The notes under the pieces are model-generated. The model worked only from the letters and a program-made list of their open reading frames with translations. It made no database searches and was not told the DNA's origin. The position numbers and the translations under genes are program-made. From the NCBI RefSeq assembly GCF_947493125.1, contig NZ_CANLQB010000016.1:1-61092 (forward strand): a DNA stretch of 61,092 nt, in the 5' to 3' direction. Origin of the DNA: an uncultured Roseobacter sp. (GTDB lineage: Bacteria; Pseudomonadota; Alphaproteobacteria; Rhodobacterales; Rhodobacteraceae). Positions 44,399 to 52,801 of the stretch are shown in pieces (within the stretch, counting starts at the first letter, position 1; every line of letters starts with the position of its first letter).

Positions 44399-45145
44399 AA
44401 GGGGCTGAATGTTCTGATCACCGGCGGCAGCAAGGGCATCGGCCAGCGCTGCGCCGATTTGATGGTGCGGGAAGGGGCGAATGTGTCGATCTGCGCGCGC
44501 AATGCAGCCGAGGTCGAGACGGTGGTCGAGGACCTGAAGACCCATGGCACGATGTGCTTCGGTGCGCCGGTGGATGTGTCTGACAAGAGCGCACTGGAGG
44601 GCTGGGTTGCTGAGAGTGCCGCAGCGCTCGGCGGCATCGACATCGTGATCGCCAATGTCTCCGCTCTGGCGGTCGCCGATGACGAAGCCGCTTGGCAAGC
44701 CGGTTTCGACACCGACATGATGCACTCCGTCCGGCTGGTCAACGCCGCAATGCCGTGGCTGGAGAAGTCCGATCACGCCGCAATTACACTGATCTCTTCG
44801 GTGTCGGGGCGCGAGATTGACTTTACCGGGCCAGCCTACGGGGCATTCAAGGGGGCGTTGGTACACTACGCTCAAGGTCTGGCTTACAAACTGGCAGCGC
44901 AAGGGATTCGCGCCAACACGGTCTCGCCGGGCAACACCTATTTTCCCGGTGGCATCTGGCAGCAGATCGAAGAAGGCAACCCTGAGCTTTTTGCCGAGGC
45001 CATGTCGCTCAACCCGACGGGTCGCATGGGCACGCCCGAAGAGGTTGCCGCCGGAGTTGTTTTCCTATCTGCGCCCTGTTCCAGTTTCACCACAGGAACA
45101 AACCTTGTGATTGACGGGGCCTTGACCAAAGGTGTGCAGCTTTGA
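44399..45145 (+). pseudogene. Short-chain dehydrogenase, 5' end lost at transposon
   Basis: Directly after the transposon end the frame reads GLNVLITGGSKGIGQR, a Rossmann loop that in intact SDRs lies about ten residues from the start. No ATG, GTG or TTG precedes it; the next possible start (TTG, 44459) is beyond the NAD site. The rest is complete: ISSVSG serine, YGAFK tyrosine-lysine pair and a C-terminal NLVIDGALTKG. An in-frame TGA lies in the transposon end. The gene probably served in the same sugar-acid locus as the kinase and PdxA2 on the far side. Confidence 0.8.
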
Positions 45146-45394
45146 CGGACACTGCATCGCAAATGACCTGTCAGCGCCCGCAAGCCAGCTAGAAAAGTTA
45201 GATTTGGTTCGGGCTCGTTGACCGCGGTTTGAATGACTGCTGCGTCGGCATTTACCGCACTTCACCGGGCACGAAGACCTAACGTACAACATAATCGGCG
45301 ACTCTTCCGCAAACCGCAATTGCGTTCGTATGGGTCTCGGACATCGGCGCCATCTTTTCCGTTTCGATCCCATGCGAGAAAACTCCTTGCCCGG

Positions 45395-46267
45395 TCAGGC
45401 ACGCGAATCCGCCAGCACATCGAGAAAACTCTTGATCACCCTCAGACCCAGCTTGTGCTTTGGAACCACGGCGCAGGTGGTGAAAACCTGGTCCAGTTCC
45501 GGCACGGCAACCTCGCACAGAGACCGCTCGGAGACCGAGCTCGCCGACAGAAATAGGCCGACGCCAACGCCTTCGAGGATCGCTTCCTTCATCACCGGAA
45601 ACGACGTCATGGTGACCAAGCGCCGGGGCACCACTCCGTGATCGGCAAGCGCCTTGGACACCACCCGCTGGGTCAGGGAACCCGGTTCCGGCAGGATCAA
45701 TGTACGATCCGCCACGTCTCGCAAGTGAACAACGGGCCTTTGGGCGAAATCATCGTCACGACGGGCGTAACACACGTATCGGCTTTGCGTGATCGGACGG
45801 ATGTAGAGCTCGCGCGAGGCCGCAGGTTCGGTGATCACGGCAATGTCCACGCGCCGTTCCTGCAGCCGCTGCATGGCAGAGGACCAGTCGAAGAGCGTGA
45901 AATCGATCGACACATTGGGATAGCCATCGGCATAGCGTGCGATCAGCGACAGCGCCGGTTGCGGCGCATTGGCAATGATTGTCAGATGACCGCGATCAAG
46001 GGCCGCGTGACCGCGCAACCGCTCCTCGATCCGTTGGTCGAGCGATGCGTATTCGTCGGCCAGTTGAAACAGGTCCTGCCCCACCGGGGTAAGCGCCACG
46101 CCGTCGCGCCCCCGGATCAGAACTTGCGCCCCCATCGTCGCCTCGAGGTTCGAGATGTGTTGGCTGACTGCGGATTGTGACACACCGAGGCGGCGCGCCG
46201 CGCCCGAGATGGATCCTTCCCGGACGACGAAGGCAAAGGATTTGACCTGATATGTGCTGATCGGCAT
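45395..46267 (-). CDS. LysR-family transcriptional regulator
   Basis: 290 residues with an N-terminal winged helix (YQVKSFAFVVREGSISGAARRLGVSQSAVSQHISNLEA) and a complete effector domain (LTIIANAPQPALSLIARYA). It is divergent from the Ugp-type ABC operon across 119 bases that contain a dyad and a direct repeat, so it is the likely regulator of that operon. Confidence 0.9.
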   Translation of the reverse strand: MPISTYQVKSFAFVVREGSISGAARRLGVSQSAVSQHISNLEATMGAQVLIRGRDGVALTPVGQDLFQLADEYASLDQRIEERLRGHAALDRGHLTIIANAPQPALSLIARYADGYPNVSIDFTLFDWSSAMQRLQERRVDIAVITEPAASRELYIRPITQSRYVCYARRDDDFAQRPVVHLRDVADRTLILPEPGSLTQRVVSKALADHGVVPRRLVTMTSFPVMKEAILEGVGVGLFLSASSVSERSLCEVAVPELDQVFTTCAVVPKHKLGLRVIKSFLDVLADSRA

Positions 46268-46320
46268 CTCGGGGCGCTTTCCTGCTGTTCAGACTTTAGG
46301 GGTCATAAGTTGCACTAATA

Positions 46321-46349
46321 TGACGTCACAGAATCGAGACTGTCACAGA
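46321..46349. promoter_or_regulatory. Candidate operator between LysR gene and ABC operon
   Basis: TGACGTCA (46321-46328) is a perfect palindrome. GTCACAGA occurs at 46325-46332 and again at 46342-46349, 17 bases apart. The sites lie 53 bases from the LysR start and 38 bases from the ATPase start. LysR or a phosphate-type regulator could bind here. Confidence 0.35.
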
Positions 46350-46386
46350 TCATGATGGCTCTTGCGCAGAGTGCCGGGGGCCAGTC

Positions 46387-47520
46387 ATGTCGCAGATTTC
46401 GTTGCGGACAATTACCAAATCGTTCGGGGAGACGCCCGTGTTGAACAACGTCTCGCTCGATATCGAAGAGGGGGAATTTGTCACGCTTGTGGGGCCGTCC
46501 GGCTGCGGCAAGTCGACCTTTCTGCGCATCCTTGCCGGGCTTGAGGCAGCCGATGCAGGGCAGGTCGAGATTCAGGGCAGGGACGTCACCGCCATCCGGC
46601 CCGCCGACCGCAACCTCGCCATGGTGTTCCAGAGCTACGCGCTCTATCCGCACCTGAGTGTCGCGCAGAATATCATGACCCCGTTGCGGATGCGCGATCT
46701 GAACCGCCTCGGGCGCCTGCCCGTGATTGGTCCGCTTCTGTCGCGCGCCGCGCATCGCAAGATGCGTGATCAGGTGGGCGAGGTGGCCGAGACGTTGCAG
46801 ATCACGCCGCTTTTGGATCGCAAGCCTGGGCAATTGTCCGGTGGGCAACGCCAGCGCGTCGCACTGGGTCGCGCCATGGTGCGGCAGCCTGTGGCGTTTC
46901 TGATGGACGAGCCACTGTCGAACCTTGACGCGGCGCTTCGGGTCCATATGCGGGCGGAGCTGAGCGAGCTGCACCGCCGCCTGCAGGCCACATTCGTTTA
47001 TGTCACCCATGACCAGGCCGAGGCGCTGACCATGTCGGACCGCATGGCCGTGATGATGCATGGCGACATTCTGCAGGTCGGGCCGCCCAATGATATCTAC
47101 CGCAACCCGGCCTCGTTGGACGTGGCACGGTTCATCGGCTCGCCGCGGATCAACACGCTGCCGGGGGAAGTGAACGGCACCGGTGGTCTCGAATTGCTTG
47201 GTGTGACGACCGAGACCCGCGTGCGGGGCCTGCGCCAGGCGGTCACCATGGGTGTCCGGCCGGAGCATCTGCACATGCGCGTCACGGGGCGGTTTTCCGG
47301 CACCGTCCGTCACAGGGAAAATCTCGGTTCAGACATCTTTGTGCATCTCGAAGTGGCGGGGGCCCCTGCCAAGGTCGTGCTGCGCCTGGCGCCCGCCGAA
47401 GCGGTGGAGCTTGGCCTCGGCACCAGGGTCGCCTTTGATTTCAATCCGACCGACATCCTGCTTTTTGATGCCACCGGTGCGCGGCTGGCCTTCACCCATC
47501 CGGCGCGCGAGGTCGCCTGA
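46387..47520 (+). CDS. Ugp/Msm-type ABC transporter ATPase
   Basis: 377 residues. Walker A is GPSGCGKST, the signature LSGGQRQR, Walker B FLMDEPLSNLDA, H-loop YVTHDQ. A C-terminal regulatory (TOBE-like) domain covers the last 130 residues, as in UgpC and MalK. It energises import of a glycerol-phosphate- or sugar-like solute with the two permeases that follow. The stop overlaps the first permease start by one base (TGATG). One insertion (DLNRLGRLPVIGPLLSRAA) lies in the helical region. Confidence 0.9.
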   Translation: MSQISLRTITKSFGETPVLNNVSLDIEEGEFVTLVGPSGCGKSTFLRILAGLEAADAGQVEIQGRDVTAIRPADRNLAMVFQSYALYPHLSVAQNIMTPLRMRDLNRLGRLPVIGPLLSRAAHRKMRDQVGEVAETLQITPLLDRKPGQLSGGQRQRVALGRAMVRQPVAFLMDEPLSNLDAALRVHMRAELSELHRRLQATFVYVTHDQAEALTMSDRMAVMMHGDILQVGPPNDIYRNPASLDVARFIGSPRINTLPGEVNGTGGLELLGVTTETRVRGLRQAVTMGVRPEHLHMRVTGRFSGTVRHRENLGSDIFVHLEVAGAPAKVVLRLAPAEAVELGLGTRVAFDFNPTDILLFDATGARLAFTHPAREVA

Positions 47521-48440
47521 TGCCGCAAAGCCGCGTTTATCTTTGGTTCATCGGACCCGCGCTCTTGCTCATGTGCGTGATCCTGTTGATCCCGATCCTG
47601 ATTGCGGGCGGCCTCAGCCTCACGGATTACTCGCTTGGCAACACAGGGGCGTCGTTTGTCGGTCTTGAAAACTACGAACGCATCTTCACGCGCTCCACGT
47701 ACGAAAAGATGTTCGGTGCCACCTTCCGTTATGTCTTTGTCGTCGTGCCACTGACCGTTGGTCTGGGTCTGGGGGCTGCGCTCTTGATCGACTCGCTGGG
47801 CCGGTTCGGGGATCTTTACAAGACGATCTACTTCCTGCCGGTCATGGCGGCGCTCATCGCCATGGCCATCGTCTGGGAGTTTGCCTTTCACCCGACCATC
47901 GGCATCGTCAACGCCACGCTCGAACGCGGCTGCGGCACAGTGCTCGAACGCTGGGACTGGTACGCGCAGGGGTGCGAACGCACCTTCCCGCTCTGGCTCA
48001 ACGACCGCGACTACGCCATCTGGACGGTCAGCTTCATTGGCGTCTGGCAGGGTTTCGGCTTCAATATGGTGCTCTACCTCGCCGGCCTGACCTCAATCCC
48101 GCCATCGCTTTACGACGCGGCCGAGATGGACGGGGCCAAGAGCGGCTGGGACCGGTTTCGCCTCGTCACCTGGCCGCTGCTGGGCCCGACAACCGTGTTT
48201 GTCGTCACGATCAGCTTCATTCGGTCCTTCCAGGTCTTCGACATGGTCGAAGCGTTTTATCCGCAAGGCGGCGGGCCGTCCAAGTCCGTCTACGTGATGA
48301 TGTTCGCGATTTACGAAAAGGGGATTCAGCAGAACCTGATGGGCATCGGCGCTGCTATCACGGTCGTCTTCCTTGCCTTCGTGATGATCCTGACCCTGAT
48401 CCAGCGCTGGCTCGTGGAGCGGAGGACGCATTATGTCTGA
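47520..48440 (+). CDS. ABC transporter permease (UgpA/MalF type)
   Basis: 306 residues with six helices. The EAA loop is AAEMDGAKSGWDRFRLVTWPLLGPT. LLMCVILLIPILIAGGLSL is the first helix. A periplasmic loop with two Cys residues (ERGCGTVLERWDWYAQGCE) is unusual and could form a disulfide. It is coupled to the ATPase gene. Confidence 0.9.
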   Translation: MPQSRVYLWFIGPALLLMCVILLIPILIAGGLSLTDYSLGNTGASFVGLENYERIFTRSTYEKMFGATFRYVFVVVPLTVGLGLGAALLIDSLGRFGDLYKTIYFLPVMAALIAMAIVWEFAFHPTIGIVNATLERGCGTVLERWDWYAQGCERTFPLWLNDRDYAIWTVSFIGVWQGFGFNMVLYLAGLTSIPPSLYDAAEMDGAKSGWDRFRLVTWPLLGPTTVFVVTISFIRSFQVFDMVEAFYPQGGGPSKSVYVMMFAIYEKGIQQNLMGIGAAITVVFLAFVMILTLIQRWLVERRTHYV

Positions 48441-48519
48441 TAAACCAGACCGGTGTACGACCTGTGCACAGGCTGTGCACACATGGTGCACACCCGTTTT
48501 CGGGGGATGCCATGGCTGA
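48433..48519 (+). CDS. Possible 28-residue Cys-rich overlapping peptide
   Basis: An ATG inside the last codons of the first permease opens a 28-codon frame that ends inside the first codons of the second permease. It would encode a peptide with four Cys (MSDKPDRCTTCAQAVHTWC...). The overlaps on both sides would suit translational coupling between the permeases. No ribosome site is clear, and the frame may be chance. The DNA also contains three GTGCACA-like words (48466-48494). Confidence 0.2.
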   Translation: MSDKPDRCTTCAQAVHTWCTPVFGGCHG

Positions 48520-49444
48520 CACGACCCTCGACCAGAGCATGGCAGAGGCCACGCCCTTGCGCTTTTCGACCCGTGCCGCGATCACCCATGCGGTGCTGAT
48601 CCTGGGCGCGCTGATCGTGCTTTTGCCCTTTTACACGATGCTCAGCCTGTCGCTTAAGGCGCCGCACGAAATCATGCAGCAGACGGGTGGTTTTCTCGGC
48701 AGCCAGGAGCTGTTCCGCGATGATTTCTGCATCAAGCTGGGCAACGCAGTGCAGGACTGCATGGTCAATCCGATCATCTATAACTACGCAACCGCCTTCG
48801 AGAAAGCGCCGCTGTTGCGCTACTTGCTGAATGGTCTGATCGTCACTGTTTCGATCTTTGTCATTCAGGTGATTGTGGCGCTGCCTTGCGCCTATGCCCT
48901 TGCAAAACTTCGATTTTGGGGGCGTGAGGCTGTGTTTGCCCTGGTTCTCTTCTGTCTCTTGATCCCGGTCCATGCCATCGCGCTCCCGCTGTATATCATG
49001 CTGGCAAAGGTGGGGCTGACGAACACCTACGCCGCGCTGATCATCCCCTGGACCATCAGCGTTTTCGGCATTTTCCTCATGCGCCAATTCTTCATGACCG
49101 TGCCGGATGATCTGATTGACGCGGCCCGCATGGACGGGATGAGCGAATACGCCATCATCTGGCAGGTCATGCTGCCTACCGCGATCCCCGCGCTCATGGC
49201 ATTCGGAATATTTAGTGTCGTGGCCCACTGGAACGACTATTTCTGGCCCCGCATCGTCATCACCGGCAACCGCGACCTCTTCACCCCGCCCCTCGGCCTA
49301 CGCGAGTTCAAAGGGGACGCCGACGGCGACAATTTCGGCCCCATGATGGCCACCGCCTGCATCATCGTCACACCGCTGATCGTGTGTTTCCTGCTGGCCC
49401 AACGCCGCTTTATCGAGGGGATCACACTGTCTGGAATGAAGTGA
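48512..49444 (+). CDS. ABC transporter permease (UgpE/MalG type)
   Basis: The ATG at 48512 has GGGGGA upstream, giving 310 residues. The first helix is AVLILGALIVLLPFYTMLSL, and the EAA loop is AARMDGMSEYAIIWQVMLPTAIPA. A large periplasmic insertion with two Cys (FRDDFCIKLGNAVQDCMVN) mirrors the Cys-bearing loop in the partner permease. A perfect hairpin overlaps its stop codon. Confidence 0.9.
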   Translation: MADTTLDQSMAEATPLRFSTRAAITHAVLILGALIVLLPFYTMLSLSLKAPHEIMQQTGGFLGSQELFRDDFCIKLGNAVQDCMVNPIIYNYATAFEKAPLLRYLLNGLIVTVSIFVIQVIVALPCAYALAKLRFWGREAVFALVLFCLLIPVHAIALPLYIMLAKVGLTNTYAALIIPWTISVFGIFLMRQFFMTVPDDLIDAARMDGMSEYAIIWQVMLPTAIPALMAFGIFSVVAHWNDYFWPRIVITGNRDLFTPPLGLREFKGDADGDNFGPMMATACIIVTPLIVCFLLAQRRFIEGITLSGMK

Positions 49445-49463
49445 GGGGCGTGCCGCCCCTCAC
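49441..49463 (+). other. Perfect hairpin overlapping permease stop codon
   Basis: GTGAGGGGCG (49441-49450) pairs with CGCCCCTCAC (49454-49463) across the loop TGC. There is no T tract. Structures like this between a permease and its binding-protein gene usually protect the mRNA or attenuate transcription so that the binding protein is made in different amounts. Confidence 0.7.
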
Positions 49464-49543
49464 CCCATCTATCCCGGTCCGGGATTTATCACTGGGGTCT
49501 GCCAATCGCCAAACCGCCAGGCCCCGCAACAGGAGAGAACCTA

Positions 49544-50803
49544 ATGTATCGTACTGCAACCGCAATGGCCTTGGCGCTCAGCGCAACCGCCGCCATCGCC
49601 GAGGACAAGATCGTCGTCGAGTTTGCCTACCCCTACAGCCACCTCTTTGACCTGACCTATAAGGCGATCCTGCCCAAGTTCTACGAGGCGCACCCGAATA
49701 TCGAGATCAAGATGCGCGCCACCTACGAAAGCTACGAGGACGGCACCAACACCATCCTGCGCGAAGCGGTGGCCGGCACGCTGCCCGACGTCACCATGCA
49801 GGGCCTGAACCGTCAGGCGATTCTCGTCGAAAAGGGCATCGCCAAGTCGCTGGAGCCCTTTATCGCCGCCGAAGAAGATTTCGCCAAAGACGGGTATCAC
49901 AAGGCGATGCTCGACCTCGGCACCTTTGACGACGAAGTGCACGGGCTGCCCTTCTCGATCTCGCTGCCCGTCGGCTACTACAACATGGAAGTGATGGCCA
50001 AGGCCGGCTACGACGAGACCAACCTGCCCACAACATGGGAAGAGGTTGTGCAGGCCTGCGTCAACCTGCGTGAGGCCGGCGTCGACAACCCGATGTTCTG
50101 GGGCTGGAACATCACGGGCAACTGGTTCCTGCAGGCTCTGATGTGGAGCCAGGACAAGCCGACCGTTCAAGACGCCGATTTCCAGCTGGACACGGACGAG
50201 GGTCTGACGGCGCTCACCACGATGCAGACCATCTTCCGCGGCTGCGAGATGCAGAACCTGGAATGGAAGACCGCGCTTGCGTCATTCTCGGCCGGCGATC
50301 TGGGCATGATGTATTGGTCGACCTCTGCCGTGGGTGCGGTGGAGCGCGCCATGGGCGACTTCACTCTGGTGACAAGCGAGTTCCCGGGCATTGAGGCCTC
50401 CGGGCCCATGGGCCTGCCAGCGGGCGGCAACTCGGCCATGCTGGTGTCAACCTCGGAAGACCCTGCGGAGCTCGAAGCGGCCTGGGCCTGGCTCAAGTTC
50501 ATCACATCGGGCGAGGGGGCTGCGGATGTGGCGCGTACCACGGGCTACATGCCGCCCAACCAAGCCGCAAACGAGATCATCCTCGCGGATTTCTATGCCG
50601 AGAACCCGGCCAAAGCGACCGCCGTGCGTCAGCTGCCGCTCTTGCGCGAATGGCAAGCCTATCCCGGCGACAACGGTCTGGCTGCAACGCAGGTGATCTA
50701 TGACGGGCTCGAAGGCATCGTGACCGGCGAGTTCGACGACATGGAAGAGCTGCAGGAAGAACTGGCCGAAGAGGTGCAGGACCTGCTGCCCTCCGGGTCC
50801 TGA
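49544..50803 (+). CDS. ABC transporter solute-binding protein (family 1, UgpB-like)
   Basis: AGGAGAGAA precedes the ATG. The 419-residue protein has a signal peptide (ALSATAAIAED), then VVEFAYPYSHLFDLTYKAILPKFYEAHPNIEI, typical of family-1 binding proteins for sugars and glycerol-3-phosphate. The segment PLLREWQAYPGDNGLAATQVI is near the C-terminus, followed by an acidic helix. It is the fourth gene of the operon. The binding of a phosphodiester is suggested only by the downstream phosphodiesterase. Confidence 0.9.
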   Translation: MYRTATAMALALSATAAIAEDKIVVEFAYPYSHLFDLTYKAILPKFYEAHPNIEIKMRATYESYEDGTNTILREAVAGTLPDVTMQGLNRQAILVEKGIAKSLEPFIAAEEDFAKDGYHKAMLDLGTFDDEVHGLPFSISLPVGYYNMEVMAKAGYDETNLPTTWEEVVQACVNLREAGVDNPMFWGWNITGNWFLQALMWSQDKPTVQDADFQLDTDEGLTALTTMQTIFRGCEMQNLEWKTALASFSAGDLGMMYWSTSAVGAVERAMGDFTLVTSEFPGIEASGPMGLPAGGNSAMLVSTSEDPAELEAAWAWLKFITSGEGAADVARTTGYMPPNQAANEIILADFYAENPAKATAVRQLPLLREWQAYPGDNGLAATQVIYDGLEGIVTGEFDDMEELQEELAEEVQDLLPSGS

Positions 50804-50820
50804 TCCCGCAAATATGGCAT

Positions 50821-50841
50821 GGGGGGCATGTCGTGCCCCCC
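50821..50841 (+). other. GC-rich hairpin between binding protein and phosphodiesterase
   Basis: GGGGGGCA (50821-50828) pairs with TGCCCCCC (50834-50841) around TGTCG. It begins 18 bases after the binding-protein stop and has no T tract. It may limit expression of the downstream phosphodiesterase relative to the binding protein. Confidence 0.65.
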
Positions 50842-50871
50842 GGTACCCCTCGCGAGACTGAGGCGACACCT

Positions 50872-51696
50872 ATGAAACTGCTGCACTTCACCGACATTCA
50901 CCTCACCAAAAAGGGCGACACCATTGGTGGGCGTGACCCGAACTCCAACTTTGCCAAGGGTCTGAAACATGCGCTCGACTTACACGCGGATGCGAAGGCC
51001 ATCTTTGTCACCGGCGATCTGTCCGATTGGGGCGATGCAGAGGATTATGTCCGGCTCAAAGCCCAAGTGGCAGACCTGCCGTTGCCCGTTCACTTGATGA
51101 TCGGCAACCACGACGACCGCCCAACTTTTGCGCGAACATTTCCCGACCTCTTCAACGACGACGGCTTTGTCCAATATGCAGTACCTTTGTCGATCGGCAC
51201 TGCGCTGTGCCTCGACACGTGGGGGCCGGACACCCACGCCGGGCATTATTGCGAACGGCGCGCGGCCTGGCTGTCGGCCCAATTGGAGCAGGCGCCGGGG
51301 CCCATCTGGATTTTCATGCACCACAACCCGGTGCCCATTGGCATCGCGCCGATGGACAAGATCATGCTGCTCGATGCCGACCGGTTTACCGCGGTGGTTG
51401 CCCCGCATCGCGACAAGATCCGGCACATTTTCCATGGCCATTGCCATTTGCCGCTGACGGGATCGCTGCACGGCATTCCTCTGTCCGCACCACGCGGTAC
51501 AAACCATGCCGGATGGCCCGATTTCAACGCGACCCGCCTGTTGTCGGGGGCCGCCCTGCCCGAAGCCTACGGCGTCATCCTGGCCACAGAAACCACCACG
51601 CTCGCCCATATGGTCGAGTTCGGCTACACAGGTGACGTCGTGCACGAAGGCTCGCCAGAATATGCGAACTGGGATCGGATGACGATGGTCCGGTAG
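50872..51696 (+). CDS. Calcineurin-like metallophosphodiesterase (GpdQ/CpdA type)
   Basis: The ATG at 50872 has GAGG nine bases upstream. The 274 residues contain all metal-ligand motifs: FTDIHL, FVTGDLSDWG, IGNHDD, MHHNPV and FHGHCHLP. Class III cyclic-nucleotide and glycerophosphodiesterases share this pattern. No signal peptide is seen, so it acts in the cytoplasm. As the last gene of a Ugp-type operon it probably hydrolyses an imported phosphodiester such as a glycerophosphodiester; cAMP is an alternative substrate. Confidence 0.85.
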   Translation: MKLLHFTDIHLTKKGDTIGGRDPNSNFAKGLKHALDLHADAKAIFVTGDLSDWGDAEDYVRLKAQVADLPLPVHLMIGNHDDRPTFARTFPDLFNDDGFVQYAVPLSIGTALCLDTWGPDTHAGHYCERRAAWLSAQLEQAPGPIWIFMHHNPVPIGIAPMDKIMLLDADRFTAVVAPHRDKIRHIFHGHCHLPLTGSLHGIPLSAPRGTNHAGWPDFNATRLLSGAALPEAYGVILATETTTLAHMVEFGYTGDVVHEGSPEYANWDRMTMVR

Positions 51697-52178
51697 GCAG
51701 AAAGACCTTCTGTCGACGAAACTACAAAAGGCCATCTAAAGCCGTATTGCGAATTCTACACTTCATCGGCGATACAGCGTTCATTTTGCCTGGATGCGGT
51801 CAAAGTGGCTGACCAGTTTAACTTAGCCAACTGGGTCCGTGGACATTCTACGAATTGTCTGCATTCACGAAGGTGCACCGCTGGTAGCGAAGGCCAAAGA
51901 GGGCTAGAGTAGCGCGTGCAGAAGTATTTTGATGCGCTTACTGAAACATGACACTATGCACGTAGTAGTCCAGGCTCGTGTCAAGGGCCTCTGGATTAAT
52001 AGCAGTGATGCGCAGTCCAAGGAGTTGGGTTTCTGGGTGGAGTTACTCCGCAAATCGCCCGTTCCGGTCCTCGCTAAACCTGAGTAGCACCCACCAACCG
52101 CCAATGTCCGCTATCCGGCTGCTATCGCAGCATCGATAACCACACTATCATATTGAAGGGGTCAGCTTTCCGTTCAGG
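51697..52178. other. Intergenic region, no gene seen
   Basis: About 480 bases. The end (CCAATGTCCGCTATCCGGCT GCTATCGCAGCATCGAT, near 52102) resembles parts of the dispersed intergenic repeats. Nothing codes convincingly. The cyclase frame that follows has lost its own start, so its 5' boundary may be a deletion junction in this region. Confidence 0.4.
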
Positions 52179-52790
52179 ATGGAGCCGCTGACACGCCTTG
52201 AAGAGGTTGGCGTCTATACGACGAAGTGGACGATGTATGACCATCACGGAACGAACATCAATTCGCCCAATCATTTCATCGAAGGCGGTGCAGCCGCGCA
52301 CGAGCTTGATGTTCAGACGTTCTTTGCGCCGCTCGCCGTTATCAACCTCGTTAATCTTGCGGCAGATGACCCCGACACGGCGCTGACCGTCGACGACATC
52401 CTTGCTTGGGAAGAGGCGCATGGCCGCCTTCCTGCCGGAGCCGCAGTCTTTCTTCGGGCGGATTGGGATCGCTTTGCAGGCGACCTCGAGAAGCACCTCA
52501 ACCGGGATGCGGACGGCGTGCGCCACAATCCCGGCTTCTCGGCCGAGGCGGCCAGGTTTCTGGTCCAGGAGCGTGACATCGTCGGCATCGGCGTGGAAAC
52601 CGTCGCGGTCGACTGGGGGCCGGATGCCGACTTCCAAACCCACAAGATCATTCATGCCGCGGGCAAATGGGCGCTTGAGAACCTGACCGGCCTCGACGCG
52701 GTGCCGGAGGCGGGCGCGACACTGATCCTCGGTCCATCCAAGGTCAAGGACGCCTCGGGCGGCATGACGCGTGTGCTGGCGGTCTGGTGA
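52179..52790 (+). CDS. Cyclase-family (kynurenine-formamidase-like) protein, N-terminally short
   Basis: 203 residues with the cyclase-family (PF04199) pattern: WTMYDHHGTNINSPNHF, then a repeat of VINLVNLAADDP...LTVDDILAWEEAHGRLPAGAAVFLRADW and VVGIGVETVAVDWG-like segments. Usual members have 50-80 further N-terminal residues; upstream, in-frame sequence runs only to a TAA. The canonical metal site H-x-G-T-H-x-D-x-P-x-H reads HHGTNINSPNH, with the second His and the Asp replaced by Asn. It may be a truncated, inactive gene or a divergent subfamily. No good ribosome site precedes the ATG. Confidence 0.7.
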   Translation: MEPLTRLEEVGVYTTKWTMYDHHGTNINSPNHFIEGGAAAHELDVQTFFAPLAVINLVNLAADDPDTALTVDDILAWEEAHGRLPAGAAVFLRADWDRFAGDLEKHLNRDADGVRHNPGFSAEAARFLVQERDIVGIGVETVAVDWGPDADFQTHKIIHAAGKWALENLTGLDAVPEAGATLILGPSKVKDASGGMTRVLAVW

Positions 52791-52801
52791 GGGAGGCGGA
52801 C

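Noticed and set aside
46321-46360. Pho box before the ABC operon
   Set aside because: Only one good CTGTCAC half is present; the expected second half at 11-base spacing does not match.
47972-48511. N-terminal extension of the second permease by 180 codons
   Set aside because: The extra frame overlaps the first permease and is not membrane-like; GGGGGA precedes the ATG at 48512.
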